DNA of 64,000 nucleotides from Pseudeuparius sepicola (GCA_963920635.1 OY987306.1:10992001-11056000), one strand, 5' to 3'; positions 1 through 9,731 are shown, counted from the first letter of the stretch. Translations and numbers: made by a program. Notes: generated by a model not told the origin, from the letters alone.

Positions 1-17
1 TTGAGACGCTGCGCAGT

Positions 18-179
18 CTAGACATTGTGCTGTGCCACTTCATCTATTTCACAAACTACTGCATAATTTTTGGAACAAACCTTGTGTTCTGGGCATATTT
101 TGATTGTTACAGTATACTTTCCTGAGTGTCTCTTTAAGTGCACATAACCAACAGCTGAATCATCATATCTTTTGCCGCA
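18..179 (-). CDS. Candidate 3'-terminal exon, unknown protein
   Basis: Seen: a 53-residue open frame on the minus strand begins right after a strong splice-acceptor-like tract (TTTCTTTTAG) and ends at TAG. It begins CGKRYDDSAVGYVHLKRH and has five cysteines and several His/Lys residues, which suggests a small metal-binding domain, but I do not recognise the family. A GTAAGC donor-like site lies 59 nt upstream on the same strand (positions 233-238), which would make a short insect-type intron. Odd: the open frame before that donor ends in phase 1 while this exon is open only in phase 0, so the two do not join cleanly. Either the upstream exon is different or the gene is decayed. A transposon protein is an alternative. 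Confidence 0.33.
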   Translation of the reverse strand, partial: CGKRYDDSAVGYVHLKRHSGKYTVTIKICPEHKVCSKNYAVVCEIDEVAQHNV

Positions 180-238
180 CTAAAAGAAATATTATATATT
201 ACTACTTAATTAATCAACAATATTGTTCTTTAGCTTAC

Positions 239-407
239 CTCTGTGTTTTAACTCCACGAATTTCTGCTGATTTATAGAGCTTGCTATTTGTAAAATAATA
301 TGCCACAATGAAGACATCAAGCTTTGGAAAATTATTTGATTATAAGCTTTCACAAAATTTGCTTCCATTGTTGTATCACGTTCAAAATACGACAACAACA
401 CTTCCTA
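239..407 (-). other. Open frame upstream of the candidate exon
   Basis: A minus-strand frame runs from a possible acceptor (TTATAG, just above 407) to the GTAAGC donor-like site at 233-238. The residues around MEANFVKAYNQIIFQS are not recognisable. Its phase at the donor does not match the downstream candidate exon at 18-179, so it could be a broken exon or chance. Confidence 0.18.
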
Positions 408-1194
408 TAACGGGCATTAGTATAAGATATTTGATTGAAAACTTAATTTCCAAATGCAAATAATCAAAATAATCATCTATCAGCATCCACTAATAAGGTT
501 ATGATTACAGTTACAGTTTGAGGCCTGACACTGACAGCTGCTATTCCATAAAACACAATAGGTATTCCAGCCAAAACCCCATGTTGCCAAATTTACCATG
601 TTTAGATATAAGTGACGTCAGAGCTTTGTTTAAGCGCGCATTCAAAAAGCCATTTTCAGAATCAATTTGCCAAAAAGGAAACAATTATTTTGCAGTTTTT
701 ATTTGAGGAATGTTATCCTGCATACAAAAACTTTTCATTAAATATAAATTGAACAAGAAACAAAATTTGTGCAAGTACCCTATTCGAAAAGAATTTTATT
801 AAAATGGGTGTTAGGGTTGATTCGTGTTTTTATATTATTATAGAATTAAGTTTTTATTCGCGACTGTGGTATATATATTAATAGACTAAAATGATATGGG
901 TATTCAGCCAAAATGGGGTATATTGTATTACTACTTTTTAATAAAAAAATTATAGTTCAATTTCTTATTGTTAAAATAGTTGTTATTACTTCCTATTAAG
1001 TAGCGAGAGTTGTAAACAGCTTATTACATATGAGTGGAAAAGTTGCGCACGTCGCGCAGCGGCGAGTGCTGTAATTCCACGAGTATATAATAAGCTTACA
1101 ACTCGAGTTTTGTATTATAATTGTTCTTCGACGAAAGAAAAACTATTATAATAGATAAACTATACTTCTGATTATCTATCAGGCAACAATTAGT
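408..1194. other. AT-rich stretch, nothing identified
   Basis: No convincing coding, RNA or transposon signature seen. A short plus-strand open frame at 518-706 has no recognisable motif and is probably chance. Confidence 0.4.
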
Positions 1195-1387
1195 ATGTTG
1201 GTTAGTTGCTATGGTGACGCGGATGCCGCGCTAACAAGGCACCCGTGATAATTGCGTTTTAGTTAAGAACAGATACGTAATTTTTTTATTACGTGTCAGT
1301 CATTACGTATCAGTGTTCGTAACAATGAACTTACTTATAACCTAAACCGTCTCTTAATCGGTATGTTACTAGCATAGGAGTAGAAAA
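1195..1387 (+). repeat. Direct repeat, copy 1 of 2
   Basis: About 190 bp from ATGTTGGTTAGTTGC to the GTTACTAGCATAGGAGTAG tract recurs almost identically at 1512-1711 in the same orientation (period about 317 bp, 125-bp spacer). It includes a GC-rich core around GCGGATGCCGCGC and a tandem TTACGT.TCAGT motif. The pair could be a local duplication or the terminal repeats of a small element. No coding sequence lies between them. Confidence 0.8.
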
Positions 1388-1511
1388 AAGTATAAGTGAA
1401 TTTCTCCCATAAAACAGGTCTGTTATTTCTTGAAGTTTAAAAAATTATCAGTGAACTTTCTTGTATAAAGTTGGGCTATTTAAAAAAATTATTTTATTTT
1501 ATTAATTATTA

Positions 1512-1711
1512 ATGTTGGTTAGTTGCTATGGTGACGCGGATGCCGCGCTAACAAGGCACCCGTGATAATTGCGTTTTATAATTAAGAACAGATACGTAAT
1601 TTTTTGTATTACGTGTCAGTGATTACGTGTCAGTGTTCGTAACAATGGACTTACTTATAACCTAAACCGTCACTTAATATATAGGTATGTTACTAGCATA
1701 GTAGTAGAAAA
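1512..1711 (+). repeat. Direct repeat, copy 2 of 2
   Basis: Partner of 1195-1387, differing by a few substitutions and short insertions, for example an extra TATA before the GTTACTAGC tract. Confidence 0.8.
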
Positions 1712-1917
1712 ATAAATTAATGCAAAAAAATGAAGAAACAATTGCCTTCAGTTTAGTAGAGGTTAGAATATCTGACAGTAGAGTTAATATTGTGAAGCTA
1801 ACTCATTTGGTCTTGAACTCTACAGGTCACCCTGTGAAAGTCAAATTCCGAGGTGACGGCATACTTGAATTTAGGTAAACAACAAGGTTGCTAGTAGCTA
1901 CCTTTGGTAAACAATGC

Positions 1918-2179
1918 CACAGAATAGATAGCTTCACAACAGAAGCGTCCATAGACACATGTGTCAAAAGGATGCTCGATTTGACGCGAAATATCTTCTA
2001 ATGGGATACACATTGTGATTTTATTTGATTTTACATTAATCCACATTGCAAAGAGATTGTATTAGAACCAAATTTATCTATAAGTTATTGGTTATTTTTG
2101 TGTAAATTGAAATGGAGGCTCGCTTATTTTTGACGCATGTGTTTATGGATGCTTCTGTTGTGGAGCTATTTATTCTGTG
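1918..2179. mobile_element. MITE family 1, copy 1 (7-bp target duplication)
   Basis: Element of 262 bp with long terminal inverted repeats (about 45-50 bp, beginning CACAGAATAGATAGCTTC), flanked on both sides by the exact 7-bp direct repeat ACAATGC (1911-1917 and 2180-2186). A second copy at 59,094-59,356 matches through its whole length at roughly nine bases in ten and has its own 7-bp duplication. There is no coding capacity, so it is a non-autonomous DNA transposon. A 7-bp duplication with CA..TG ends excludes TA-, TTAA- and 8-bp-type superfamilies. P-like or Dada-like elements are candidates by duplication length only. Confidence 0.9.
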
Positions 2180-2186
2180 ACAATGC

Positions 2187-4481
2187 CTAGACGTCTGACC
2201 CAACAAGTAGTATACCTGGGGTGCATTCCATATTAATTATTTTATTAAGGCTGTTAAAATATAAAGTTTAATTTCGCTCTAAAAATACATTCGACCATCT
2301 TATACCATTTGTGAATTAATTGTTTGCATCTCAGGCATCTTTCTTATTTACATCACACACAAACATCTTTGGTCGTAAATTTTATGGATCGCCAGACACA
2401 CATTTAAATAATTACGTCTACGTTTGCATTCCCAGACATTCATTAACATATTGTTTACCTAAAAACTGCACCTTTTTATCCTGACTCTTATTTTTAGGTT
2501 TTCTCATTATTAGTTTAAATGCAGACCGGTTTGCAAACAAAAAAATGCAAAAAGAAAAGATCCGGGATCATTAGTAAACAGAGGCGTCCTAACAATTATT
2601 TTTGGAACCGATTTATTCCTCAATACGGGAAGTGTACTACTTCAAATAGGGTTAAATGCATGTTTTAAAATTTGAAAACATATAACTGTTAAAGTATCTT
2701 ACTATTAGAACAATAATTCGTTTGAAATAGTTGCTGAAATACTCCCTAAAGAGGAAAAATTTAGCGTCCGCACCTATGTCCAACTACAAAGAAGGAAAGA
2801 CTTGTTGTATATAAACAGAATTTTATTGTTTATTCTGCTATACCCAAGTTCTTATCTGAGTGTGTCTGTGCAAATATAAATGTGTTCCAGTGAGTGGTAT
2901 TGCTATGTAGGTACTTTATAAATTTTACTATAGTTCTAATTATTATGCAGAAATTGGAAGCTTAGCTCCAGTTGGGTTTGCCGATCAATGTGAGTGAATT
3001 TTATTTTATTGGTTGCGTTCAATGCGTCCCCAAATTTTTAATCGTTGCCAGTGTTTTACGTCAATGTGCATTCGTAATGAATTGCAATGGGTCGTAATGA
3101 CAGTGCTAGTTAACGCTGCCTTCGGTTAGGCAATAGCGGTATTATTTTTTGAAGAAGTCTTTTAATTATTTTACCTTCGAAGTTAAAAATTTATAATTAG
3201 TACAACTGTTCAATATTTCTCGGCAGCGATGACAGCACTATCAAATTTTAACAGATAGCGCTACTTAGCGAGTACAAGAATTTGGTTTGCACTAAACGCA
3301 AGCGGTGTTTTTGACTCTAAACATTTTGTAGGTGCCGAGTGCCAATTATTGAATTAGGGGCACACGGCCCCGAAATATTTATAAGAAAACGAGTCAATTG
3401 TTATACAAGAACTACCCCCCTGGAAGAGGAGTATTTAACAGCTATATTTGAGGAAACCCCTCCACCAATGGTGTCATATACTGCGGTAAAAATACAAAAT
3501 TATCCTTATAATAATATTTCAATTTAACCTTTTTCTATTTTTAGGAAAACCAAGCTGGAAAAATAATTATTTTAATAGTGGTTATTAGTTAGTAGTTATT
3601 AGTAGTATACTCGTTAAGATTAACATATATTTTACCTATCTATATTAATATAAAATATAATAATATTATAACCATATATCGTACAAAAGTATTCAGAGCG
3701 CCTCACTTGCAAAATATTCCTTTATTGCTACTAACCTTCTCGACCCAGCTTCTAATGTTTCAGTACCTGTAGAGTTTATTGAAAATAACCTTTAGTTTCC
3801 TATACTGTTGTTAGTGTTTTTTGTGTTTGCTTTGTGAAAGTATTTCTAAATTTTTTAATAGTAAAGGTATACTTAAATTTAGTTGTGAAAAAAATCCAAA
3901 ATGTCTGTAATTAATGTGTCGTATCCACGATTTTGAAAATTGCTCTATATGTCTATAAGTATAAAACAGGTGGTGTTCCAGCAGTGGAAAACTTATTCAA
4001 ATACGATAATACGATTCTGAAACGTTTCTAAACACTGAGTCATTCAATTCAGAATGTTGTTATTAACAATTTCAGATGAAGAATTTCTAAATAAGTCGAC
4101 CAGGTAATGTCTGATTTTAAGAAATATGCTCCTCCTGTAGACCTTTTGGATTTAATGGTTAGTTATTTCCTGGGTATTCGACCAATATTTTTAAGAAAAC
4201 AATTTGTGTTTTTTATTGTGATTTTTTTTGTCCATTCTTTTATTTATTACGTACGTTTCGGCATTTACACATTCAAAACGCCATCTTCAGATAAAATCAA
4301 CACAATTTAAAAAAGTCAAACAAACTTCACAAGTTAAAAGTTGGATTTAAGTAACATAGATTGGGAAAATGCCGAACTAAAATTATTTAATAAAAAAACT
4401 ACAGAATTAGAAAAATATTTATTTTCTAGTCGATCTTTCAAAGCAATAATTAACAAACAAAAGGTAAAAATGTAGTGCCGC
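2187..4481. other. Gene-poor stretch with one exon-like frame
   Basis: Mostly AT-rich without recognisable features. The only protein-like segment is a plus-strand frame at about 3327-3527 preceded by ACATTTTGTAG, an acceptor-like site. Its segment TRTTPLEEEYLTAIFEETPP is acidic and proline-containing and has no family I can name. It could be a decayed exon or a transposon gene fragment. Confidence 0.3.
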
Positions 4482-4484
4482 TAA

Positions 4485-4841
4485 AGGTGGGTTTATGCAA
4501 GACAATTAAACGTAATTTAATATTAACGTAACGTAACGTAAAAATTTACAATACCGTTTATGCAAGGATTATTTAATAATTTAAGTCTGCCCAAAAACAG
4601 GGCAATGTCAAAATCAAATTTTCGCACGATATTATATTTGTAGGACTTCGCCCCCTCAGCACAAAAATAAAATCTGCGCAAACTGAGATTTTCTTTAATT
4701 TTAAGACAAAAAAATTAAAAATCGGTTAACTTTCACATTACGTTACGTTAAATTATGCTGTGTAAACACTCCCATTGAATAACATATATGTTTTAACTTA
4801 CGCCGTTAAATTACGTTAAATTGGCTTGCATAAACCCACCT
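4485..4841. mobile_element. PIF/Harbinger-like MITE
   Basis: Element of 357 bp with about 36-bp terminal inverted repeats starting AGGTGGGTTTATGCAAG, flanked by the 3-bp direct repeat TAA (4482-4484 and 4842-4844). A TWA duplication is typical of PIF/Harbinger elements. The interior holds a second inverted motif built from TAACGTAACGTAACG near the left and ACGTTACGTTA near the right end. No transposase. The superfamily is inferred from the target duplication only. Confidence 0.75.
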
Positions 4842-5160
4842 TAAGACAAAGGCCTTAATATATAACTTTGACTTTGACTTTGAAGACTGACATACATACG
4901 TGTATAAGATGGCAATGGCGACTAACAAAACAGAAAACCACTACATATCACAGGATGTTAAAAAAAAATAGGGCAAGCCGCTCAAGCATTTTCTTTGCTT
5001 TTTACCGACAAGCTTTTTGTTTTTAACCGTTTTACACAAGAAAAAAAGGGAAGCCCCAAATGCAACATGGCATAAGAAAAATACCGGTTTTCGGCTCAAG
5101 AATCTGATTAGCGGCTTAACCTACTTTTTTGTAACTCTCTGTGTATCTTACGTTGCTATA

Positions 5161-5350
5161 CAGGGTGGCCCACCACGAACTGCATCGATCAATATAATAT
5201 GGAAAACTAAAAGTAGGAAAATTCTGAAAATTCTTTGGTACCTCGCCAATGCCGATGGGCGCTGCTCAACTAAAATATTTTGGTGAATATGGCACTTCCG
5301 CTTATAACGGAAGTCGATATCAACTTCCTTATCTCAAATGGAACACCCTG
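5161..5350. mobile_element. Short TA-flanked inverted-repeat element
   Basis: Bounded by CAGGGTGGCC at the left and CACCCTG at the right, with TA (TATA) on both sides. This is the CAGGGTG..CACCCTG end type shared by several elements in this window, one of which (9732-10,334) carries a mariner-like transposase remnant. 190 bp, no coding capacity. Confidence 0.55.
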
Positions 5351-5580
5351 TATATTATTGCATTTTTGAATTCTAGGCATCATTTTGGAACAAAAACATG
5401 CAACATGTCCTGTGTCTAAATCCAAAGGTTTTTGAGATATTTGCATTTTTCCGAAAAAAATTACAGGTGCAGACCTAAAGTCAATTATCAATTTATACGA
5501 GGAAACCGCGAAATTTCAAAACGGCATCGTGTAACAGAAGCCCTGACCAATCTCTGCTGAGAAATAAATCCGTTCTTATA

Positions 5581-5815
5581 CAGGGTGTTCACAAATATGA
5601 ATACAAATTACAGTTAAAATGTGCTTAAATCTCGAAATTTTCGAATGGAAACCCCCATTTTTTTTAATGCGATCTTATTCACCACTAAAAATGATGACAA
5701 CTTTGTGTAAGGTTTCCTATACCTAAATGCAGTAATTTTCGATTAATTTACGAAAAACCCACTTTTCGGCCATAAAATGCGGGGTTTGCAAAATCATATT
5801 AGCCGTGGACGTTGA
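5581..5815 (+). mobile_element. Left end of a truncated CAGGGTG-type element
   Basis: CAGGGTGTTCACAAATATG preceded by TATA matches the terminal type of the mariner-like elements here, but no right terminus with matching sequence follows. Probably a truncated copy. Confidence 0.35.
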
Positions 5816-5857
5816 AAAGACAATCGCGGCTGAGGAAATGTCACTTGGTTTATATAT

Positions 5858-5895
5858 TATCACAGACCTATATAGCTCTATATAGGTCTGTGATA
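5858..5895. repeat. 38-bp perfect palindrome
   Basis: Arms of 18 bp (TATCACAGACCTATATAG and its exact complement) separated by only 2 bp. It can extrude as a cruciform or fold as a hairpin in RNA. It lies just left of the 54-bp-arm inverted repeat at 5995-6160. Confidence 0.9.
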
Positions 5896-5994
5896 TTATT
5901 GTCAACAATAATGCCGGCGTGCTTAAATTACACAAACGAAGATTATTTAAATTTGTTTATTATCTACGGAGAATGCAACAAAGTAATATCAAGA

Positions 5995-6160
5995 ACGTGC
6001 GATACATTTGGGGCTCGCTATCCACAAAAAACAAAACCATTGCCAAACGTGATTTTTCTCTGACACATCCATACTGTTTAAAATTTTGTATTATTTTTTT
6101 AACTGTGTTTGGTGATGGTTTTGTTTTTTGTGGATAGCGAGCCCCAAATGTATCGCACGT
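5995..6160. mobile_element. Inverted-repeat element with 54-bp arms
   Basis: Arms at 5995-6048 and 6107-6160 begin ACGTGCGATACATTTGGGG and differ at only about two positions. The 58-bp loop is unrelated AT-rich DNA. No target duplication is visible at the arm tips. Mirror-image open frames on the two strands here are products of the inverted repeat, not genes. The hAT element begins 22 bp downstream. Confidence 0.8.
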
Positions 6161-6347
6161 CACCTGAAGTGTGAAACAACAGCAGGGGCGACGGGTCGGG
6201 GGGGGGGGGGTAATGGGGGTAATTACCCCCCCCCAGGAAATATAATTACCCCAAAAATTTATTTATGGATGGAAAAATGGAAAGGCATTTCTATCGAAAG
6301 TGTCCCAAATTCAGCCATAAGCGCTTTGCATAGCAATAGTTATTTAT

Positions 6348-6463
6348 GTACCAAGGCACTGAAGTTCAACTTTTTATGACTCATGTGGAATTTAGTTGCC
6401 GAGGCCTCTGGCCGAGGCAAATAAACCACATGAGTCATAAAAAGAACTTCAGTGCCGAGGTAC
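6348..6463. repeat. Fold-back inside the hAT element
   Basis: Arms of about 48-53 bp, reading GTACC.AGGCACTGAAGTTC outward in, meet at a GAGGCCTCTGGCC centre. A related CTTCAGTGCCGATTTC motif recurs at 6861-6876 and an inverted AAGTGTCCCAAA pair at about 6298 and 6891. A larger, partly eroded inverted-repeat element may therefore span about 6290-6905. Confidence 0.7.
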
Positions 6464-6466
6464 ATA

Positions 6467-6640
6467 TTTTTTTTTTGAAATCGGAAAAAAAGTTTTATTA
6501 GGCAAGAAAATAATAATAAGGGATCACCCGTCCATGAACCGACTACGCGCGGCGTTGCTTGACTTTGACGATAGCTCTACCTAGGTCAAGTATGACAAAG
6601 ACACGGCGGCTTCGAACAGAAAAACCAAACTGCTGCTTCT
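6467..6640 (-). mobile_element. 5S-rRNA-derived SINE-like insertion
   Basis: On the minus strand, positions 6573 to 6520 align without gaps to the internal-promoter half of animal 5S rRNA, about 37 of 54 positions by eye. This includes the AAGTCAAGCAACG stretch (5S has AAGTTAAGCAACG) and GGACGGGTGA (5S has GGATGGGTGA). The segment ends downstream on that strand in an A-tract of 10 (T-run at 6467-6476). A Pol III-type head plus a poly(A) tail is the architecture of 5S-derived SINEs (SINE3 class). The 5' part of 5S is degenerate and the 5' border is uncertain. A 5S pseudogene retroposed by a LINE is the alternative. Confidence 0.5.
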
Positions 6641-6944
6641 TGTTCAGCCTCCATAATAAATCTATCGATATTCAAACCTACTAAAATATTTATACTTATA
6701 GATTGCGCTGTTATAGGTAACAATTTCGCAATGTGTACGAATAGTTAAATGGGTTTTGAATATTTGGTCACTTTTGACGGACGATGGCTCCGCGTCTGAC
6801 GTTTGGTGTTTACATCTCTCCAAGGCCTACTTATTGAAAAAATCGTACAATAATGGGTTACTTCAGTGCCGATTTCTGAGCTTTTAATGACGATTTTGGG
6901 ACACTTCTTTGCCGATTTCAAGAAAACTTATTTACCCTACAATT

Positions 6945-7176
6945 AACGTAGCTCTGTCTTTGTTGGTGGTATTGCCAGTAAGCGTTGCTAGTGCAGAGCG
7001 TAGTTTTTCTTATTTAAATAGACTATATAAAGATCTGGCTTAGGTGAACTACTCACCAAGAAAGATTAATTGGATTGGCGCTTATGTATATAAATAGAGA
7101 TATTAAAATCGACCCCGAAAAAGTTATCGATAGATTTTCAAAAATTAAAAAAAGAAGATTACCCTTTGTCTTGTAA
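6945..7176 (+). pseudogene. hAT transposase C-terminal dimerisation relic
   Basis: Plus-strand translation reads LPVSVASAERSFSYLNRLY, matching the conserved hAT C-terminal motif (SxASxERxFS). A stop (TAG at the end of KDLA) and a frame change follow. A second frame then gives LALMYINRDIKIDPEKVID, the usual end of the same domain, stopping at 7174-7176. In functional transposases this domain mediates dimerisation. Here at least one stop and one frameshift make it dead. The upstream catalytic and zinc-finger parts are absent. Confidence 0.85.
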
Positions 7177-7438
7177 ATATTTAATAAGGTTTGTTTTTTT
7201 TTCTTCAAAAATGTTTGATATTAACAATAACAAATAGTTGCAGATTGTCTTGTGTGTAGACTAGACTGTAGTCTTAAGTGTTTGAAAATGTTCAGAGTTT
7301 TGATTAAAAATGATTTTTTTTTCTTTTAATGTTTTTTATTTTTTCATATAGCTATAACTTAGCCCAACCCTTTATTACCCCTCCCAGAGTGATTGTCACG
7401 CGCCGCCACTGAACAACAGTGGCCAACATAACGAGGAG

Positions 7439-7621
7439 TTGATGGAAAGGTGGTGGGCACGTGAACTACTACTGTTCGATCAGGTAGCGATGGCACCTTT
7501 AATAATAAACTTAGAGGATGATTCTGAGGAAGATTCAGATCCGTTTGCGGATCTGGAAGAAAGCGATTTTTGTAAAAATTATATTTTTATTATATCGTCC
7601 AGATGTTATAATTTTTGCTAA
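7439..7621 (+). other. Short acidic open frame, unknown
   Basis: Starts at TTG directly after the hAT right flank. The segment LEDDSEEDSDPFADLEESDF is strongly acidic, as in protein tails, but the frame is closed just upstream and no family is recognised. It may be a decayed gene end. A small AGATCCG..CGGATCT hairpin lies inside it. Between 7,622 and 8,057 nothing else is identifiable. Confidence 0.2.
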
Positions 7622-8057
7622 ATATAGTTTTCTTTCTGTGTTAAAAATGCTTCTGTCGTACTTTCATTTATTTAATAAAAAAAAAACGTTTTCCAAAGTA
7701 TAAATAATTCAGTTTTTATTCGGGAAACTTTGTCAGTGGATTAAGCACTTCGAAATATAAAAAAAGATTATAAAAATATATGCTGGAAAACGTGTCGTTT
7801 TCGAAATACAGGATGTTTAAATTTCAGCATAACTTTAAGTAACGACACAAATAGTTGAAGCCATTTAAAATGACGGTACAGGGTAAAATGCGTGCATAGC
7901 TGTCTCTCGATAATTGTAAAAATGACAGTAGAATCCTATATTAGGTAAAATACAAATTTAAAGCTAGTAGGTATGGATTACAGGGAATAAAAATTAAATT
8001 TTCGGCCAAACTACAACAGATTATGAAAAATACCAAGAAACACTTTTTGTAGCACAC

Positions 8058-8629
8058 AATTTTTTTAAATACGGACCTGGATTTTTTTATTGCATATTTC
8101 GAAATAAATCGTTGTCCTTAATACAACGATGTATGACACATCTATATATTTTTTTCGTTTTAGCTGCTAAAATGCACATTTACTAAGAAAAAAATTAATA
8201 CGGTCCTGGAGTGTACATTTTTCTCTTTTTTTTTTTCAAAGCTATTCAAATTACAACAAGTGATCATTTTTTTTTTACCTAGTGGATTAATTTACCTCTA
8301 TGTTTGTCATATTTTGAAATTCTTTTTTATACTTTAGGTAAAATGTATCCCACTATTGTTTATAATTATTAATATTCTTATTTACCTAAAGTAAAAAAAA
8401 TAATTTCAAAATATGACCAACATTGAGTATCATTAATCCAGTAGGTATTAAAATAATGATCACCTGTTATAATTGTTATAAAAAAGGAGAAAATGCATAG
8501 TCCAGGACCGTATTAATTTTTTTATTAGTAAATGTGCATTTTAGCAGCTAAAAAGAGAAAAAATATGTATGTGTCATATTCATTGCGAAATATGCAATAA
8601 AAAATCCAGGTCCTTATTTAAAAAAATTA
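8058..8629. mobile_element. Long fold-back, arms about 250-290 bp
   Basis: The left arm begins AATTTTTTTAAATACGGACC and the right arm ends with its near complement. Internal landmarks (GACCTGG, TTAGCTGCTAAAATGCAC, ATGATCA, TACCTAAAGTA) occur in mirrored order around a short AT-rich loop near 8350-8378. No coding capacity. Arms have drifted by short indels and substitutions. Confidence 0.8.
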
Positions 8630-8860
8630 AGATGATCCCTCTATCTCACAAACGAAACGTCGCCCTGAAAATCTAAAAATACCATGACGTAGTCCAGAAA
8701 AAGTTGCAATGAAGAAGTATCTATAATTTATTTTTCAATATTATCGCAAATGGCGTCAGAAAAAAATAAAATCGCGCAAGTTTGCCTCTATTTGACCGAC
8801 TTCATATCTGTTACGGTTTCCGAGATCCCCATGTTGAGCACCGAAACTGAATCACCCTGT
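8630..8860 (-). mobile_element. Right end of a mariner-like element
   Basis: Ends in TGAATCACCCTG followed by TATATA. Read on the minus strand, the subterminal region (ATGGGGATCTCGG, then GAAGTCGGTCAAATAGAGGC) resembles the terminal repeat of the element at 53,897-55,428 (ATGGGGATCTTGG, then GAGGTCGGTTAAATTGGGGC). It is therefore a member of the same family. No matching left end is present at a sensible distance. Confidence 0.55.
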
Positions 8861-8867
8861 ATATAAT

Positions 8868-8976
8868 ATCTTTGGAGTCGGTGACAGTAATTTATGATGT
8901 ATCTATGTAAGATATGTTGTTTTCATATCTAAATAGATTTATATTCCTTGCCTTGACTGTCACCAAATCCAAAGAT
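8868..8976. repeat. Small inverted-repeat element
   Basis: About 20-bp imperfect arms (ATCTTTGGAGTCGGTGACAG and its counterpart ending CCAAATCCAAAGAT) around a 65-bp AT-rich loop. Probably a tiny MITE. Confidence 0.6.
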
Positions 8977-9009
8977 AACTCAATGTGGAAAGAGAAAAAT
9001 ATTTCTAAA

Positions 9010-9150
9010 ATTTTAGTAGAAATGTGTACACGGGCAAATTTGTGAAGTCGGTGTTATTTTTTGTTAATTTATTTTTTAAATTTTTAGTGGAGTGTGCATA
9101 GGGGCAAATTTTTGAAGCCGATTTTAATTTTTTTGTTAATTTTTTTTATT
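9010..9150 (+). repeat. Imperfect tandem duplication, 2 x about 68 bp
   Basis: The unit contains GGGCAAATTTxTGAAG followed by TTTTTTGTTAATTT, present twice side by side with several differences. Confidence 0.65.
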
Positions 9151-9154
9151 TGCT

Positions 9155-9275
9155 TTGTTCCATCAACAGTTCTGGACCAGTTATAGCGAATCAGAAAGCA
9201 CAAAAGTAATTTCAGAACTGTTTTCAACCAATTAGATCGTTGAGAACCGGTTCAGAACTACTGTTGTTGGAACAA
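9155..9275. mobile_element. Fold-back whose right arm is shared with the satellite
   Basis: Arms TTGTTCCATCAACAG (9155 onward) and CTGTTGTTGGAACAA (ending 9275) are imperfectly complementary over about 30 bp, around a 60-bp centre. From 9230 onward the sequence is also the satellite monomer; the left arm and centre (9155-9229) are absent from the array. This suggests a fold-back or MITE contributed half of the monomer. Confidence 0.65.
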
Positions 9276-9398
9276 TCCAATTATTAGGCAATGACTGAGC
9301 CACATTCATATTTGGCGCCATCTGTCGCTAATATACATACTGCTTTCATATGTGTGTGACACTGTCACAGATTGGAAAAGTAGAGGTTCCATGCACAA
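9230..9398 (+). repeat. Solo 169-bp segment of the 417-bp satellite
   Basis: Runs from AATTAGATCGTTGAG to GGTTCCATGCACAA and is essentially identical to the matching part of array monomers. It shares the CATATGTGTGTGAC and AGATTGG variants found only in certain V-class monomers (for example 12,580, 13,000, 17,150, 32,590). Sequences on either side are unrelated to the monomer, so it is a single truncated copy 2.35 kb outside the array. It covers only the part here called segment A; the other 248 bp (segment B) is missing. Confidence 0.92.
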
Positions 9399-9731
9399 AA
9401 TATATAGGTTAAGAAATGCGGCGTCAATGCTTTTGCCTGGCAACACCGCTGACAGGAGGCAGAACGGTCAGCGCCATCTTACCGGGTTGGATGAACCTTG
9501 GTTGGAATTTCTGTAAGGAATTCTGCGGGGGGGAGGGGCAAAGGGGAAGAAGCGGGAAATTTGAACTTGGATCTCCCACTGGAATATTGAATTACTTTTA
9601 ATTATTGCTTTATTTCAAAAAAAGAGCGCATAATGTGATATATTCCGCCACATTATGTGTTCCTTTTCAGAAATAAAACAATTAAAAGGACTACAGGGAT
9701 GTATTAAAGTATTTTCGTTTTTTTTTATATA
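9399..9731. other. No gene identified
   Basis: A plus-strand open frame at 9416-9601 includes a GGGGGGGAGGGGCAAAGGGG tract and no protein motif. Considered chance. Confidence 0.4.

Larger units (their letters stand above)
6183..7411 (+). mobile_element. Degenerate hAT element
   Basis: 1,229 bp flanked by the exact 8-bp target duplication AACAACAG (6175-6182 and 7412-7419), the hAT hallmark. Termini are CAGGGGCGACGGG and, inverted, CAGTGGCGGCGCG, fitting hAT ends that begin CAG. The subterminal G-run (about 6197-6212) is mirrored by a C-run in a GGGGGTAATTACCCCC palindrome. The only coding relic is the C-terminal dimerisation region at 6945-7176. Most of the transposase is missing, and the interior is occupied by a fold-back (6348-6463) and a 5S-like SINE (about 6467-6640), so later insertions landed in an already deleted copy. 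Confidence 0.88.

Noticed and set aside
5960..6163. Two opposing open frames with the same peptide (CDTFGARYPQKTKP)
   Set aside because: They arise from the 54-bp inverted repeat being read from both ends.
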